A DNA stretch of 64,000 nucleotides from Paracoccus sp. SMMA_5_TC (GCF_009696685.2 NZ_CP102355.1:835001-899000); one strand, 5' to 3'. Numbered from the stretch's first letter, positions 35,554-45,600 are shown. The notes: a model not told the origin generated them from the letters alone. Made by a program: numbers and translations.

Positions 35554-37436
35554 CCCGCAGCCCAACGCTGACCGCTGCGCAAAACCGCCAACAGCAAAGT
35601 CAGCGCTGCCGGGGTCATGCCCTCGATCGCGGCCGCGGCCGCCAGCGTAGCGGGTCGATATCGGGACAGTTTCGACTTGAGCTCGTGCGATAGCCCTGCA
35701 AGTGCTTCATAGTCGAAATCTGGCGGAATCGCGACCTGCTCTTCCCGCCGCAAATATTCCGCATCACGCTGCTGGCGCTCAACATACTGATGATAGATGG
35801 AATCCGTGGTGACCTGCGCGACGGTTTCCGCATCGTTCTCATAAAATTGCGGGCACAGTCCGTGCAACTGTTCCGGGCGAACCGTCTGTTGGCTCAGCAG
35901 CGCAAAGAAACTGCGCTTCTGTCCATCTTGGCGCACCTCTATGCCCAATTTCGAAAGTTGGGACGGCGTGAAAGTGATCTGTTCCGCCTGTTGCCGTGCC
36001 CGGGTATATTTTTGCATTTTCTCAGCATAATGCGATGCCCGTCGAGAGCTTACGCAACCCAAATCCAGACCGATTGGCGTCAGTCTTTGATCTGCGTTAT
36101 CGGCCCGCAGGGAAAGCCGGAATTCCGCCCGAGAAGTGAACATGCGGTAGGGCTCGCTGACTCCACGTGTGACGAGATCGTCGATCATGACGCCAATGTA
36201 GCTTTGCGAGCGGCTGAATACGTAAGCTTCACGCCGCTGAGCTGCCAGAGCCGCGTTCAGCCCCGCAACCAGCCCCTGCGCAGCGGCCTCTTCATAACCC
36301 GTGGTGCCATTGATCTGACCTGCCAGATACAACCCCTGCAGGTTTTTCACCTGCAGCGTGGGCAACAGGGCCCTGGGGTCGACGTAATCATATTCTACAG
36401 CATATCCAGGTTGGACGATCTCGGCCTTCTCCAGCCCCCGCATCGAGCGGACGTAACTCAGCTGCACATCGACCGGCAGCGAGGTCGATATGCCATTGGG
36501 GTATACCAGCTCGCTGTCCAGTCCCTCGGGTTCAAGGAAAACCTGATGCGACGGCTTGTCCGAAAATCGCACGATCTTATCCTCAATCGACGGACAATAG
36601 CGCGGCCCGACACCTTCGATCCTGCCCCCATACATTGCCGACAAATGCAAGTTGTCGCGAATGATCTGATGAGTTCGGTCATTGGTGTGCGTGATCGCGC
36701 AGCTGATCTGTTCGACCAGCGGCCTCGAATTGAGATAGGAAAACATTACCGGAAGGTCATCCCCGGGTTGTTCTTCCAAAGCATCCCAGTCGATACTTGC
36801 TCGAGAAAGTCGCGGGGGTGTTCCGGTCTTGAGACGTCCGAGCGGAAGTTCAAGCTCAAGCAGTGAAGCGGCGAGGCGGTTTGCTGCCCCATCACCCCAG
36901 CGTCCTGCCGGACGCGTTTCGGGGCCCAGGTGAATCAAGCCGTTCAGAAAGGTGCCGGTGGTCAACACGACCTGAGTGGCGCGAATATCTTCACCATCTG
37001 CCAGCCTGACCCCGGCGATCTTGCGGCCTTCCCGAACCAGATCGGCAACTTCTGCGATGATCAGGGACAGGTTTGCCTGTTCCCTTGCCGCGGACATTGC
37101 TGCCTGGCGATAAAGGTTGCGATCCGCCTGCGCGCGCGGACCCTGCACTGCTGGCCCCTTGCGGCGATTCAGCAGACGAAACTGGATACCGCCCGCATCG
37201 GCCAGCCGTCCCATCGCGCCGTCTAATGCGTCGATTTCGCGCACCAGATGCCCTTTACCCAGGCCACCGATCGCCGGGTTGCAGGACATCGTTCCTATAT
37301 CCTCAGGTTTCATGGTGATCAGAGCGGTCTCGCAGCCCATCCGCGCTGAAACCATTGCGGCTTCCAGCCCGGCATGTCCGCCACCAATCACAACCACATC
37401 AAAATGTTTCACGTGAAACCCTACTTCCCGATACAA
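35550..37436 (-). CDS. mnmG: tRNA uridine-5-carboxymethylaminomethyl synthesis enzyme MnmG
   Basis: 628-residue FAD protein (GidA) that with MnmE modifies U34 of several tRNAs. FAD site [50 protein letters not shown] and the C-terminal helical domain with [23 protein letters not shown]. The longest reading starts at TTG 37436, inside the last codons of mnmE (16-bp overlap); the alternative GTG at 37412 would give MKHFDVVV. The FHVKH codons are set by the second parS site. Base composition is clearly less GC-rich than distal genes. Confidence 0.95.
   Translation of the reverse strand: MYREVGFHVKHFDVVVIGGGHAGLEAAMVSARMGCETALITMKPEDIGTMSCNPAIGGLGKGHLVREIDALDGAMGRLADAGGIQFRLLNRRKGPAVQGPRAQADRNLYRQAAMSAAREQANLSLIIAEVADLVREGRKIAGVRLADGEDIRATQVVLTTGTFLNGLIHLGPETRPAGRWGDGAANRLAASLLELELPLGRLKTGTPPRLSRASIDWDALEEQPGDDLPVMFSYLNSRPLVEQISCAITHTNDRTHQIIRDNLHLSAMYGGRIEGVGPRYCPSIEDKIVRFSDKPSHQVFLEPEGLDSELVYPNGISTSLPVDVQLSYVRSMRGLEKAEIVQPGYAVEYDYVDPRALLPTLQVKNLQGLYLAGQINGTTGYEEAAAQGLVAGLNAALAAQRREAYVFSRSQSYIGVMIDDLVTRGVSEPYRMFTSRAEFRLSLRADNADQRLTPIGLDLGCVSSRRASHYAEKMQKYTRARQQAEQITFTPSQLSKLGIEVRQDGQKRSFFALLSQQTVRPEQLHGLCPQFYENDAETVAQVTTDSIYHQYVERQQRDAEYLRREEQVAIPPDFDYEALAGLSHELKSKLSRYRPATLAAAAAIEGMTPAALTLLLAVLRSGQRWAAG
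37405..37420. other. parS centromere site 2 (15/16)
   Basis: TGTTTCACGTGAAACC differs from the parS palindrome only at the last base. It lies in the 5' end of mnmG, 1.9 kb from site 1, and specifies the peptide FHVKH. Confidence 0.92.
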
Positions 37437-38683
37437 AAGGCACTGAAGATTTCATCAAGATAATCTTCGGCCCCGATAGCTCCGACAACCTGAGCCAAGG
37501 CAGTGTTTGCCTGACGCAGGGACTCCGCCAGAATTTCTGCGGGCATCGATTCTTCGACCTGCAAGGCGTGTGCCGCCCTTTGCAAGGCCTCGGCCTGGCG
37601 CTTGTGGCTGATCAACCCCGAATCTGCCGCCCGCAAACGCAGATGATCATAGACCATCTCAAGCAGTTCCGCGACCCCCTGACCAGTAAGCGCAGAGATT
37701 GCGAAATCATCGCCTTTCTCAAGATCTGCCTTTGAGCGAACGACAAGATCCCCGGGCATATGGGGACGCAGTTTCTGGCCTTCGGGCGACAGATGAATGC
37801 GCAGATCTGCGCCTTCCGCCCGCCTGATCGCACGCTCGACACCCATCGATTCGACCGGATCCGTGCTGCTTCTTAGACCTGCGGTATCCAGAAAGGTCAC
37901 CGGCAAACCATGCAGATCGGTGCGCAATTCCAGAATATCGCGCGTCGTGCCCGCGATATCTGAAACCAGAGCGACCTCACGCTTGGCTATGGTATTCAAC
38001 AGGGTGGATTTTCCGGCATTGGGCGGCCCGATGATGGCAACCTCGTAACCCTGGCGTAGCCTTTCGGTCGCAGGATAGCTGGCCAGCATCGTCTGCAACT
38101 CTTCCTGAATCCCCGCAATCAAGGTAAAGACTTCCTGCGGAACTTCTTCAGGCACATCCTCATCAGCAAAATCTATGCTGACCTCGATCAATGCGCCTGC
38201 ACGGATCAGATCCTGCCGCAAGCGGTCAATCTTGCGCCCCAATTCGCCTGCGGTAATGCGCATTGCCAGTTTGCGCTGAGCCTCGGTTTCAGCGGCCAGC
38301 AGATCGGACAGACCTTCGATCTCGGCCAGGTTCATGCGACCGTTCAGGAACGCCCTTCGGCTGAACTCACCCGCCTCGGCGCGACGCAGTCCCCGATCCA
38401 GCAGAGCCCGTGTCAGGCGCTGCGCGATCACCGGTGCCCCATGCAGATGCAACTCGGCCACCTCATCGCCTGTAAAGCTTTGGCCTTCTGCGAACCACAT
38501 GACCAGCGCATGATCGATCAGATCATCGCCATCGCGCAAGGCGCGCAGATGGGCGCGTCGCGGCTCGTTGATGATGCCCGCAAGCGATTGCAGCGTGGTT
38601 CGCGCCAGCGGGCCTGACAGCCGGACAACTGTCACGCCGCCCCGACCCGGCGGGGTCGCTTCGGCAAAGATCGTGTCCACCAT
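37421..38683 (-). CDS. mnmE: tRNA modification GTPase MnmE
   Basis: 420-residue GTPase partner of MnmG. N-terminal tetrahydrofolate-binding domain ([21 protein letters not shown]), central G domain with [26 protein letters not shown] and VRSKADL in place of NKxD, and the C-terminal cysteine motif FCIGK. It is shorter than the roughly 450-residue E. coli protein but no segment is missing. Start ATG 38683; 16 bp after rho, so the genes are likely co-transcribed. Confidence 0.96.
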   Translation of the reverse strand: MVDTIFAEATPPGRGGVTVVRLSGPLARTTLQSLAGIINEPRRAHLRALRDGDDLIDHALVMWFAEGQSFTGDEVAELHLHGAPVIAQRLTRALLDRGLRRAEAGEFSRRAFLNGRMNLAEIEGLSDLLAAETEAQRKLAMRITAGELGRKIDRLRQDLIRAGALIEVSIDFADEDVPEEVPQEVFTLIAGIQEELQTMLASYPATERLRQGYEVAIIGPPNAGKSTLLNTIAKREVALVSDIAGTTRDILELRTDLHGLPVTFLDTAGLRSSTDPVESMGVERAIRRAEGADLRIHLSPEGQKLRPHMPGDLVVRSKADLEKGDDFAISALTGQGVAELLEMVYDHLRLRAADSGLISHKRQAEALQRAAHALQVEESMPAEILAESLRQANTALAQVVGAIGAEDYLDEIFSAFCIGK

Positions 38684-38699
38684 CGTCCCGCTTGAACCC

Positions 38700-39971
38700 T
38701 CAGGCGTTCATCGAATCGAAGAATTCGGCGTTTGTCTTGGTCTGCTTCAGCTTGGAAATCAGGAATTCGATGGCATCGGTCGTGCCCATCGGATTGAGAA
38801 TGCGGCGCAGCAGATATGTTTTCTGCAGATCCTTGGCATCGACGAGCAATTCTTCCTTGCGGGTGCCCGATTTGAGAATGTCCATGGCGGGGAACACGCG
38901 CTTGTCGGCAACCTTGCGATCCAGCACGATCTCGCTGTTTCCGGTGCCCTTGAATTCTTCAAAGATCACTTCATCCATGCGCGATCCAGTGTCGATCAGC
39001 GCGGTCGCGATGATGGTCAGCGATCCGCCCTCTTCGATATTGCGCGCGGCACCGAAAAAGCGCTTCGGTCGTTGCAGCGCATTGGCATCCACACCACCTG
39101 TCAGCACTTTGCCCGAACTTGGCACCACGGTGTTGAAAGCCCTACCAAGTCTTGTGATCGAATCCAACAGGATAACAACATCTCGTTTATGCTCGACCAG
39201 GCGCTTGGCCTTTTCGATCACCATTTCGGACACTGCGACATGGCGACTGGCCGGTTCGTCGAAGGTCGAGGAAATCACCTCTCCCTTGACCGAGCGCTGC
39301 ATGTCGGTCACCTCTTCGGGCCGCTCGTCGATCAACAGCACGATAAGATAACATTCCGGATGGTTCTTTTCGATCGAATGGGCAATATTCTGCAAAAGCA
39401 CCGTCTTGCCGGTCCGCGGCGGTGCCACGATCAGCGACCGCTGCCCTTTGCCGATGGGCGCCACCAGGTCGATGATACGGGCTGATCGATCCTTGATGGT
39501 CGGATCCTCGATCTCCATCTTCAGCCGCTCATTGGGATAAAGCGGCGTCAGGTTGTCGAAGGCGACCTTGTGACGGGCCTTTTCGGGATCCTCGAAATTG
39601 ATCTTCTCGACGCGGGTCAGCGCGAAATAGCGCTCATTCTCGCCGGGCGCGCGGATGACACCTTCGACAGTATCGCCCGTGCGCAGCGAGTGCTGGCGGA
39701 TCATGTCGGGGCTGACATAGATGTCGTCCGGACCTGGCAGGTAATTCGCCTCGGTCGAGCGCAGAAACCCGAAACCATCCTGCACGACCTCCAGAACCCC
39801 ATCGCCACCGATCTCGAAGCCCTCTTCGGCATGCTCCTTGAGGATCGAGAACATCATTTCGCCCTTGCGCATGGTCGAGGCGTTTTCGATTTCCCATTCC
39901 TCGGCCATTGCCAGCAGGTCGGCCGGGCTTTTCGCCTTCAGATCGGACAGGTTAAGACGTTCTTCGGTCAT
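38700..39971 (-). CDS. rho: Transcription termination factor Rho
   Basis: 423-residue hexameric RNA helicase. N-terminal domain [29 protein letters not shown]-binding fold with [23 protein letters not shown]; Walker A PPRTGKT; Walker [18 protein letters not shown] loop [20 protein letters not shown]; and R loop region. The length is normal. First of the rho-mnmE-mnmG-rsmG-parAB series. A candidate promoter is at 40063-40091. Confidence 0.98.
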   Translation of the reverse strand: MTEERLNLSDLKAKSPADLLAMAEEWEIENASTMRKGEMMFSILKEHAEEGFEIGGDGVLEVVQDGFGFLRSTEANYLPGPDDIYVSPDMIRQHSLRTGDTVEGVIRAPGENERYFALTRVEKINFEDPEKARHKVAFDNLTPLYPNERLKMEIEDPTIKDRSARIIDLVAPIGKGQRSLIVAPPRTGKTVLLQNIAHSIEKNHPECYLIVLLIDERPEEVTDMQRSVKGEVISSTFDEPASRHVAVSEMVIEKAKRLVEHKRDVVILLDSITRLGRAFNTVVPSSGKVLTGGVDANALQRPKRFFGAARNIEEGGSLTIIATALIDTGSRMDEVIFEEFKGTGNSEIVLDRKVADKRVFPAMDILKSGTRKEELLVDAKDLQKTYLLRRILNPMGTTDAIEFLISKLKQTKTNAEFFDSMNA

Positions 39972-40062
39972 TTTGGCCCTATGCGCGCAACGACCGATGC
40001 CTCATCGGTGTCGCGCAGGAAACGGTTTGCAGGAAGGATTCCACCGGACGGCGGACGGCCGT

Positions 40063-40091
40063 TACATAGGCCGTGTCGCTGACCGAGTCAA
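40063..40091 (-). promoter_or_regulatory. Candidate promoter for rho
   Basis: On the minus strand TTGACT (top 40086-40091), 17-bp spacer, TATGTA (40063-40068). The -35 matches 5 of 6 positions, the -10 fewer. Leader of about 85 nt to the rho ATG. Confidence 0.45.
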
Positions 40092-40096
40092 TTCTT

Positions 40097-40543
40097 CTAG
40101 AATCTGACGATGACCGACAGGACGATCACCACCATCAGCAGCGTCGGCACCTCGTTCATCAACCGATAGCCTCGGCCGCTCAGACCCCGGCCTTTCTGCA
40201 GGGCCTCGCGCTGGCGATCCAGCCAGAAATGGAACCATGTCATCCCAAGGACAGACGCCCCCTTGGTCCAGGGCCAGATTTGGCCCCAATCGACAATCCC
40301 CGGTGTCAGAACCAGCAAGATACCTGCCAGCCAGGTCGCAATCATCGCCGGCCGCATGATCAGCACCAGCAACTTGTCCTGCATGATGGTCAGCGTCTTT
40401 GCCGGTTCCTGTCCGCCAAGACCGCGTTCGGCATGATACACGAACAATCGTGGCAAATAGAACAGCCCTGCCATCCAGGAAATCACGGCCATCACGTGCA
40501 GCGATTTGATCCAGGGATAGGCGATGCTCAGCAGATCGGTCAT
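40097..40543 (-). CDS. hemJ: Protoporphyrinogen oxidase HemJ (CopD-like membrane protein)
   Basis: 148-residue membrane protein with four hydrophobic helices. The N-terminal YPWIKSLHVMAVISWMAGLFYLPRLFVYHAE is the HemJ signature with the conserved heme-ligand His in KSLHV, and the conserved WLAGILLVL, KGASVLGMTWFHFWLD and RLMNEVPTLLMVVIV follow. It oxidises protoporphyrinogen IX to protoporphyrin IX in heme synthesis. The ATG of MTDLLSIA has GGAGG seven bases before it. Immediately beside the putative oriC and read away from it. Confidence 0.92.
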   Translation of the reverse strand: MTDLLSIAYPWIKSLHVMAVISWMAGLFYLPRLFVYHAERGLGGQEPAKTLTIMQDKLLVLIMRPAMIATWLAGILLVLTPGIVDWGQIWPWTKGASVLGMTWFHFWLDRQREALQKGRGLSGRGYRLMNEVPTLLMVVIVLSVIVRF

Positions 40544-40559
40544 GCGGATACCTCCGGCC

Positions 40560-40925
40560 CCTCCTTTATCCATTAAGGATTAAAGATAAAGGATGTTGAT
40601 GTGGTGGTAGGGCCTGTGGATGACAGGATAAGAATGTTTCACGGCCACTATCCCCAGCTGCGGATCATTGGGGAAAAAAATGCATCCAGAAAGCCATGCG
40701 AGAAATGATCCTGTTATTACAGTGTCTTGCATGTTAACTGCCTGTGGATAAGTTTGTGAAAACTTTCCCTGTCCACAGCCTGTGGGAAGAATTCCCCGGC
40801 CTGTCTACATGTGGACAAACCAGGATTGTTCCTGTCGATGCCGGATCTGGACCAGGGCGGAACCGGCACCCCTTTCGGTTTCCCCCAGCTTTCACCAGCT
40901 GAGTCGCTTCAGGTTTTCCACAGGG
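40560..40925. other. Putative chromosomal replication origin (oriC) with DnaA-box cluster
   Basis: A 408-bp non-coding stretch (40544-40951) between hemJ and the TAXI gene. On one strand or the other it holds DnaA boxes: perfect TTATCCACA as TGTGGATAA at 40743-40751; 8/9 matches at 40615-40623 (TGTGGATGA), 40810-40818 (TGTGGACAA) and 40914-40922 (TTTTCCACA); 7/9 at 40566-40574 and 40769-40777. An AT-rich run (40564-40593) could be the unwinding element. The setting beside rho-mnmEG-rsmG-parAB with parS sites matches alphaproteobacterial origins. Not experimentally proven. Confidence 0.8.
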
Positions 40926-40951
40926 TTATGCCCGTGCTCGCGGCCCGGCCA

Positions 40952-41968
40952 TCAATCCAGCAGGCCGACATCCCGATAGAAGCGCGCGGCGCCCGGATGC
41001 AGCGGCAAACCCACGCCCTCGAGCGCGGTTTCCAGGCGAATTTCCCGTCCCTTGACGTGACCCTCGCGCAGCAGGGTCAGGGTCGCATCGCTCCACAACG
41101 CCTGGGTCAGGGCGTGAATGCGATCGGATGGCTGGTCCGCCGAGGTAACCCACAACGCACTGACCGAAAGGCTTGCCACCTCTTCGGTCTGACCTTCATA
41201 TGTGCCGGCCGGGATTACGTTGCGCGACAGAAACGGATGCGTTGCGACCAGACGCTGCGCGACGGCATCCGGGATGGGCACCAGATGCACGGGCATCCGG
41301 CTGGCCAGTTCCGCCACGCTTGCGGCTGGATAACCACCCATGAAGAAGAACGCATCCAGGGTTCCGGCTTGCAGATCCGCCACTGCCTCGGGCAAGGACA
41401 AGGGGCGCAGCGTCAGATCGGATTCCGCAAGTCCTGCCGCATCGAGAATCAGGCGTGCCTCGACCAAGGTGCCGGATCCGGGCTCGTCCAGAGACACGCG
41501 TTTGCCGCGCAGATCCTGCAGATTGCGGATGCCGGATGCGGCGCTGGTCACCAGATGGACAGATTCCGGATACAGGCTGGCAATGGCGCGCAGCTTCGAT
41601 GCCGGGGCAACCCCCTGCCAGGGACCGCTTGCCTCATGGGCCCAGACGGCGATATCGCCCTGGATGAATGCCGACTCGAACTGGCCGCTCTGGACCGCCT
41701 CGGCATTGCTGACCGATCCGGGGGTCTCGATGGCCGAAATGACCAGACCCGGCACGCCGCATTCGCCCGGCTGCCCGCAATCCGGCGCGCCCGGTGGGGC
41801 GGAAAGCGCGTGTGCGATAAGGCTGGCGACGGGGTAATAGGTGGCACCGCTGTGGCCGGTGCCGATACGAAAGAATTGCGGTGCCTCGGCCCACGCTGCT
41901 GGCAGTGCCAGCGCGACGGCCAGACCCATCAGCGCGGCGATCCTGCGTGACTTGCGGCCCTGTTTCAT
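40952..41968 (-). CDS. TAXI-family TRAP transporter solute-binding protein (orphan)
   Basis: 338-residue periplasmic protein with a 27-residue signal peptide (MKQGRKSRRIAALMGLAVALALPAAWA). The mature start FFRIGTGHSGATYYPVASLIAHAL is typical of TAXI proteins, with LDEPGSGTLVEARLILDAAGL and the later AFFFMGGYPAASVAEL. TAXI proteins bind acidic ligands such as glutamate or 2-oxoglutarate for fused-permease TRAP carriers, but no TRAP permease gene is in the window. Its ATG is 162 bp from the divergent Rieske gene. AAGGA ribosome site. Confidence 0.88.
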   Translation of the reverse strand: MKQGRKSRRIAALMGLAVALALPAAWAEAPQFFRIGTGHSGATYYPVASLIAHALSAPPGAPDCGQPGECGVPGLVISAIETPGSVSNAEAVQSGQFESAFIQGDIAVWAHEASGPWQGVAPASKLRAIASLYPESVHLVTSAASGIRNLQDLRGKRVSLDEPGSGTLVEARLILDAAGLAESDLTLRPLSLPEAVADLQAGTLDAFFFMGGYPAASVAELASRMPVHLVPIPDAVAQRLVATHPFLSRNVIPAGTYEGQTEEVASLSVSALWVTSADQPSDRIHALTQALWSDATLTLLREGHVKGREIRLETALEGVGLPLHPGAARFYRDVGLLD

Positions 41969-42130
41969 GAAGCGAATCCTTGGCGATGACGCCGCGCTGC
42001 GCAAGCGTGATCCATCCCAGTCGCAAGGAAGTTCATTTTCGCCATCGGAACGTCGCTTTTGATCGCTGGCCGAGCGGGAAAGCGGTGCAAATCTGCCGCA
42101 AGGAAGCCACAGGGTCACCGGAGCCGCGCC

Positions 42131-43369
42131 ATGTTGAACTCATCCGAAATCCTCAACCAGATCGTGAACCGGCAAAGGAATTTTGCGCTCACGCGGGATC
42201 TGTATTGCGATGAAGGCGTGTTTCAGGCCGATCTGGAACAGATCTGGTACAAGGAATGGCTGTTTGCCATTCCAGCCTGCGAAATTCCCCGGACCGGCAA
42301 TTATGCAACCATGCAGGTCGGCGCCTATCCCGTGCTGATCGTGCGCGGCGGCGATGGCAAGGTGCGGGCCTTTCACAACGTCTGCCGGCATCGCGGCCAA
42401 AGGCTGTGCTCGAAGCCGAACGGCACGGCGGCCAAGCTGGTCTGCCCCTATCATCAGTGGACCTACGAGCTGGACGGCAAGCTGCTTTACGCTCGCGACA
42501 TGGGCGATGATTTCGACGCCGCGAAATTCGGCCTGAAACCGGTGCATTGCGTCGACCTGAATGGCATGGTCTTTGTCTGCCTGGCACAGGTGCCCCCGCC
42601 GATTGCCGATCTGGCCAGGCAGCTGACCAGCTATCTGGCGCCCAACCAGCTGGCCGATGCCAGGGTCGCCCATTCCTCGACCATCGTGGAAAAGGGCAAC
42701 TGGAAACTGGTGATGGAAAACAACCGCGAATGCTATCATTGCGGCGGCAGCCACCCGTCGCTGTGCCGGACCTATTCCGACAATCCGCGCATGACCGCCA
42801 TGGACGGCCCCGACAGCGCCAGCCCCGACATCCTGGCGCATTGGCAGCGCTGCGAGGCCGCGGGCCTGCCCTCGCGCTTCGTCAACCACCCGCGCATGCA
42901 GTGGCGGCTGGCGCGCATCCCGCTGCTGAACAATGCCGAAAGCTATACGCTCAGCACCAAGGCCGCGGTCGGCAAGCGCATGGGCAACATGCCCTTCAAC
43001 GATGCCGGCAGCCTGCTGTTCTATCACTATCCGAATACGTGGAATCACTTCCTGGCCGATCACGCCATCGTTTTCCGCGTGTTGCCGATCAGCCCCACCG
43101 AGACCCAGGTCACGACGAACTGGCTGGTGCACAAGGATGCCGTCGAAGGCGTGGACTACGATCTCGAGGATCTGACCCGCGTCTGGCTGAACACCAATGA
43201 CGAGGATCGCCAGGTGGTCGAGGAAAACCAGGCCGGAATCCTGTCGCCCGCCTATGAGCCGGGCCCCTATTCGATGATCCAGGAAGAGGGCGTGATCCAG
43301 TTCGTCGACTGGTATTGCGACACCATGGTCGAACGGCTGACCCCGTCCCCTGCCATGGCGGCCGAGTGA
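42131..43369 (+). CDS. gbcA: Rieske non-heme iron oxygenase, GbcA-like (glycine betaine demethylase alpha)
   Basis: 412-residue Rieske oxygenase. [2Fe-2S] ligands C85, H87, C105, H108 (CRHRG...CPYHQW); mononuclear iron motif in ENNRECYHCGGSHP (E200, H203, H208). The sequence follows the Pseudomonas GbcA pattern closely (KEWLFAIPACEIP, VLIVRGGDGKVRAFHNVCRHRG, NTWNHFLADHAIVF, TNWLVHKDAVEGVDYD), so glycine betaine to dimethylglycine plus formaldehyde is the best guess; proline betaine or carnitine demethylation are alternatives. ATG after GGAG. TGA and the gbcB ATG share one base. Confidence 0.88.
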   Translation: MLNSSEILNQIVNRQRNFALTRDLYCDEGVFQADLEQIWYKEWLFAIPACEIPRTGNYATMQVGAYPVLIVRGGDGKVRAFHNVCRHRGQRLCSKPNGTAAKLVCPYHQWTYELDGKLLYARDMGDDFDAAKFGLKPVHCVDLNGMVFVCLAQVPPPIADLARQLTSYLAPNQLADARVAHSSTIVEKGNWKLVMENNRECYHCGGSHPSLCRTYSDNPRMTAMDGPDSASPDILAHWQRCEAAGLPSRFVNHPRMQWRLARIPLLNNAESYTLSTKAAVGKRMGNMPFNDAGSLLFYHYPNTWNHFLADHAIVFRVLPISPTETQVTTNWLVHKDAVEGVDYDLEDLTRVWLNTNDEDRQVVEENQAGILSPAYEPGPYSMIQEEGVIQFVDWYCDTMVERLTPSPAMAAE

Positions 43370-44445
43370 TGGCGGTTCTGGTCAAGGCCTTCGGCGACAA
43401 GCCGTGGAAGGATGACGAGCCGCTGGAATGCGTGATGGTGGTGCCCGAAACCTCGGACACCGCCACCTTTACCTTCCGCGCGCCGTCGGGCGCCTATTTC
43501 GATTATCAGCCCGGGCAGTTCATGACCCTGGACCTGCCGGTGCCGGGTGGCAACCTCCAGCGCACCTATACGATCAGTTCGTCGCCATCGCGGCCGCTGT
43601 CGATCTCTGTCACCGTCAAGGCCCAGGCGGCCAGCATCGGCACGCGCTGGATGCTGGACCATCTGCGGCCGGGGATGCGGCTGCGCGCCTTTGGTCCTTC
43701 GGGGATCTTCAGCTTTGTCCGGCACGAGGCGCCGAAATACCTGTTCATCTCGGCCGGGTCAGGGATCACACCGATGATGTCGATGACCACCTGGGCCTGG
43801 GATTCGGGCGAAATGCCCGACATCGTCTTTGTCCATGCCGCGCGCAGGCCCAGCGACATCATCTTTCGCCAGCGGCTCGAGGGCATGGCCGATCGCGTGC
43901 CCGGCCTGCAACTGCGTTTTACCGTCGAGGAGGACGACCCCTTTCGCAGCTGGCACGGCTATCGCGGGCGGTTGAACCAGATCATGCTGGGCCTGATGGC
44001 GCCGGACTATCTGGAACGCGAGGTGTTCTGCTGCGGCCCCGAGCCCTTCATGCAGGCGGTGCGCGACATGCTGATCGCGCTCGGCTATGACATGGACCGC
44101 TACCACCAGGAAAGCTTTGGCGCGCCCGTGCGCACCGAGGCCGAGGCGCCGGTGCTGGACGACGTGGTGCTGGACGAGGCCGCCGGGGCGCAGATCACCT
44201 TCGCCGCCTCGGGGGTCACGGCGAGATGCCATGAAACCGACACCGTGCTGGCGGTGGCCAAGGCCAACGGGCTGAACATCCCGTCGGGCTGCACCTTCGG
44301 GCTGTGCGGCACCTGCAGGATCCGCAAGACCGCGGGCGAGGTGCATATGGTCCACAACGGCGGCATCACCGATGACGATATCGCCCAGGGCTATATCCTG
44401 GCCTGCTGCTCGCATCCGATCGGCGCCGTCACGGTCGAGGTCTAG
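43369..44445 (+). CDS. gbcB: GbcB-like ferredoxin-NAD(P)H reductase component
   Basis: 358-residue electron-transfer partner. FAD domain with RTYTISSSPSRP, NAD domain with FISAGSGITPMMSM and FCCGPEPFMQAVRDML, and a C-terminal plant-type [2Fe-2S] domain with C-x4-C-x2-C (CTFGLCGTC) and a distal Cys in ILACCSHP. It passes electrons from NAD(P)H to the Rieske oxygenase. Start is the ATG in TGATG directly after gbcA, so stoichiometry is coupled. In pseudomonads gbcA and gbcB are often divergent, here tandem. Confidence 0.92.
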   Translation: MAVLVKAFGDKPWKDDEPLECVMVVPETSDTATFTFRAPSGAYFDYQPGQFMTLDLPVPGGNLQRTYTISSSPSRPLSISVTVKAQAASIGTRWMLDHLRPGMRLRAFGPSGIFSFVRHEAPKYLFISAGSGITPMMSMTTWAWDSGEMPDIVFVHAARRPSDIIFRQRLEGMADRVPGLQLRFTVEEDDPFRSWHGYRGRLNQIMLGLMAPDYLEREVFCCGPEPFMQAVRDMLIALGYDMDRYHQESFGAPVRTEAEAPVLDDVVLDEAAGAQITFAASGVTARCHETDTVLAVAKANGLNIPSGCTFGLCGTCRIRKTAGEVHMVHNGGITDDDIAQGYILACCSHPIGAVTVEV

Positions 44446-44544
44446 TCCCGCACTTGTCATGCGGCCAAGTTCGGCGCATCAATCCGCATCAGCTACCCGA
44501 CCGGGATTGTGGCGGGTGGCGCAGACAAGGCGAAAGGGGCGATG

Positions 44545-45600
44545 ATGCGGCAGATGACCCTGGGAAACAGCAGCGTGCAGGTCAGCGCGGTCAGCCTGGG
44601 TACGATGACCTTCGGCAACCAGACCAGCGCCGCCGAGGCTCATGCGCAACTTGACCGGGCCCTGGCCGCCGGTATCACCCTGTTCGATACCGCCGAACTC
44701 TACCCGGTCAATCCGGTGCGCCGGGAAACCGTGGGGCTGACCGAGACCATCATCGGCGACTGGCTGGCGACGCGCGGCGGCCGCGACCGGGTGCAGATCG
44801 CGACCAAGGCCGCCGGACCCGGCGACAAGGTGCGCGCGCATGGCTATGACGGTGCCACCCTGCGCCAGACCATCGACGATTCGCTGCGCCGGCTGCGCTG
44901 CGATCATATCGACCTTTACCAGCTGCATTGGCCGGTGCGCGGCAGCTATGCTTTTCGGCAGAACTGGCGCTATGATCCCTCGACCCAGAACCGTGCCGCC
45001 ACCCTGGCGCATATGCAGGACGTGCTTGAGGCGCTGGATCAGGCAATGCGCGCCGGCAAGATCCGCGCCATCGGCCTGTCGAACGAATCCGCCTGGGGGG
45101 CGATGCGCTGGATCGATACTGCCGAGGCGATGGGCGCCCCGCGCATGGTCAGCATCCAGAACGAATATTCGCTGATGTATCGCGCCTTTGACACTGACCT
45201 GGCCGAGGTCGCCGTGAACGAGGGGCTGGTGCTGCTGGCCTATTCGCCGTTGGCGGCCGGCCTTTTGACCGGCAAGTATCGCCGAGGCGTGGTGCCGCCC
45301 GCCAGTCGCATCGCCGCCGATCGCGCCAGCGGCGGGCCGGGCGATCTGGGCGGGCGCTTCACCCCCCGGGCCTCACTGGCTGTGGAGGCCTGGCACGGGC
45401 TGGCGGCCGAACTGGGGCTGGATCCGATCCATATGGCGATCGCCTTTACCCGGCAGCGACCCTTTGCGACGATCCCGATCCTGGGCGCGACGGACCTTGC
45501 GCAACTGGATCACCTCTTGGCCGGGCTGGACCTGGTGCTGAGCGATCAGGCGCTGAAAAGCATCGACAAGCTGCACAGGTCGCATCCGCTGCCGTTCTGA
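44545..45600 (+). CDS. Aldo/keto reductase, Tas-like
   Basis: 351-residue NADP(H)-dependent TIM-barrel oxidoreductase. Close to E. coli Tas: SLGTMTFGNQTSAAEAHAQLD, DTAELYPV (Asp and Tyr of the catalytic tetrad), IATKAAGP (Lys), LYQLHWPV (His), and NEYSLMYRAFDTDLAEV. Substrate unknown. Of two tandem ATGs the second gives proper spacing to AAAGGGG. It lies 99 bp after gbcB; co-transcription is possible but no link in function is evident. Confidence 0.9.
   Translation: MRQMTLGNSSVQVSAVSLGTMTFGNQTSAAEAHAQLDRALAAGITLFDTAELYPVNPVRRETVGLTETIIGDWLATRGGRDRVQIATKAAGPGDKVRAHGYDGATLRQTIDDSLRRLRCDHIDLYQLHWPVRGSYAFRQNWRYDPSTQNRAATLAHMQDVLEALDQAMRAGKIRAIGLSNESAWGAMRWIDTAEAMGAPRMVSIQNEYSLMYRAFDTDLAEVAVNEGLVLLAYSPLAAGLLTGKYRRGVVPPASRIAADRASGGPGDLGGRFTPRASLAVEAWHGLAAELGLDPIHMAIAFTRQRPFATIPILGATDLAQLDHLLAGLDLVLSDQALKSIDKLHRSHPLPF

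Noticed and set aside
40635..40650. Possible third parS (TGTTTCACG half-site) in the oriC region
   Set aside because: Only about 11 of 16 positions match and the right half is lost.
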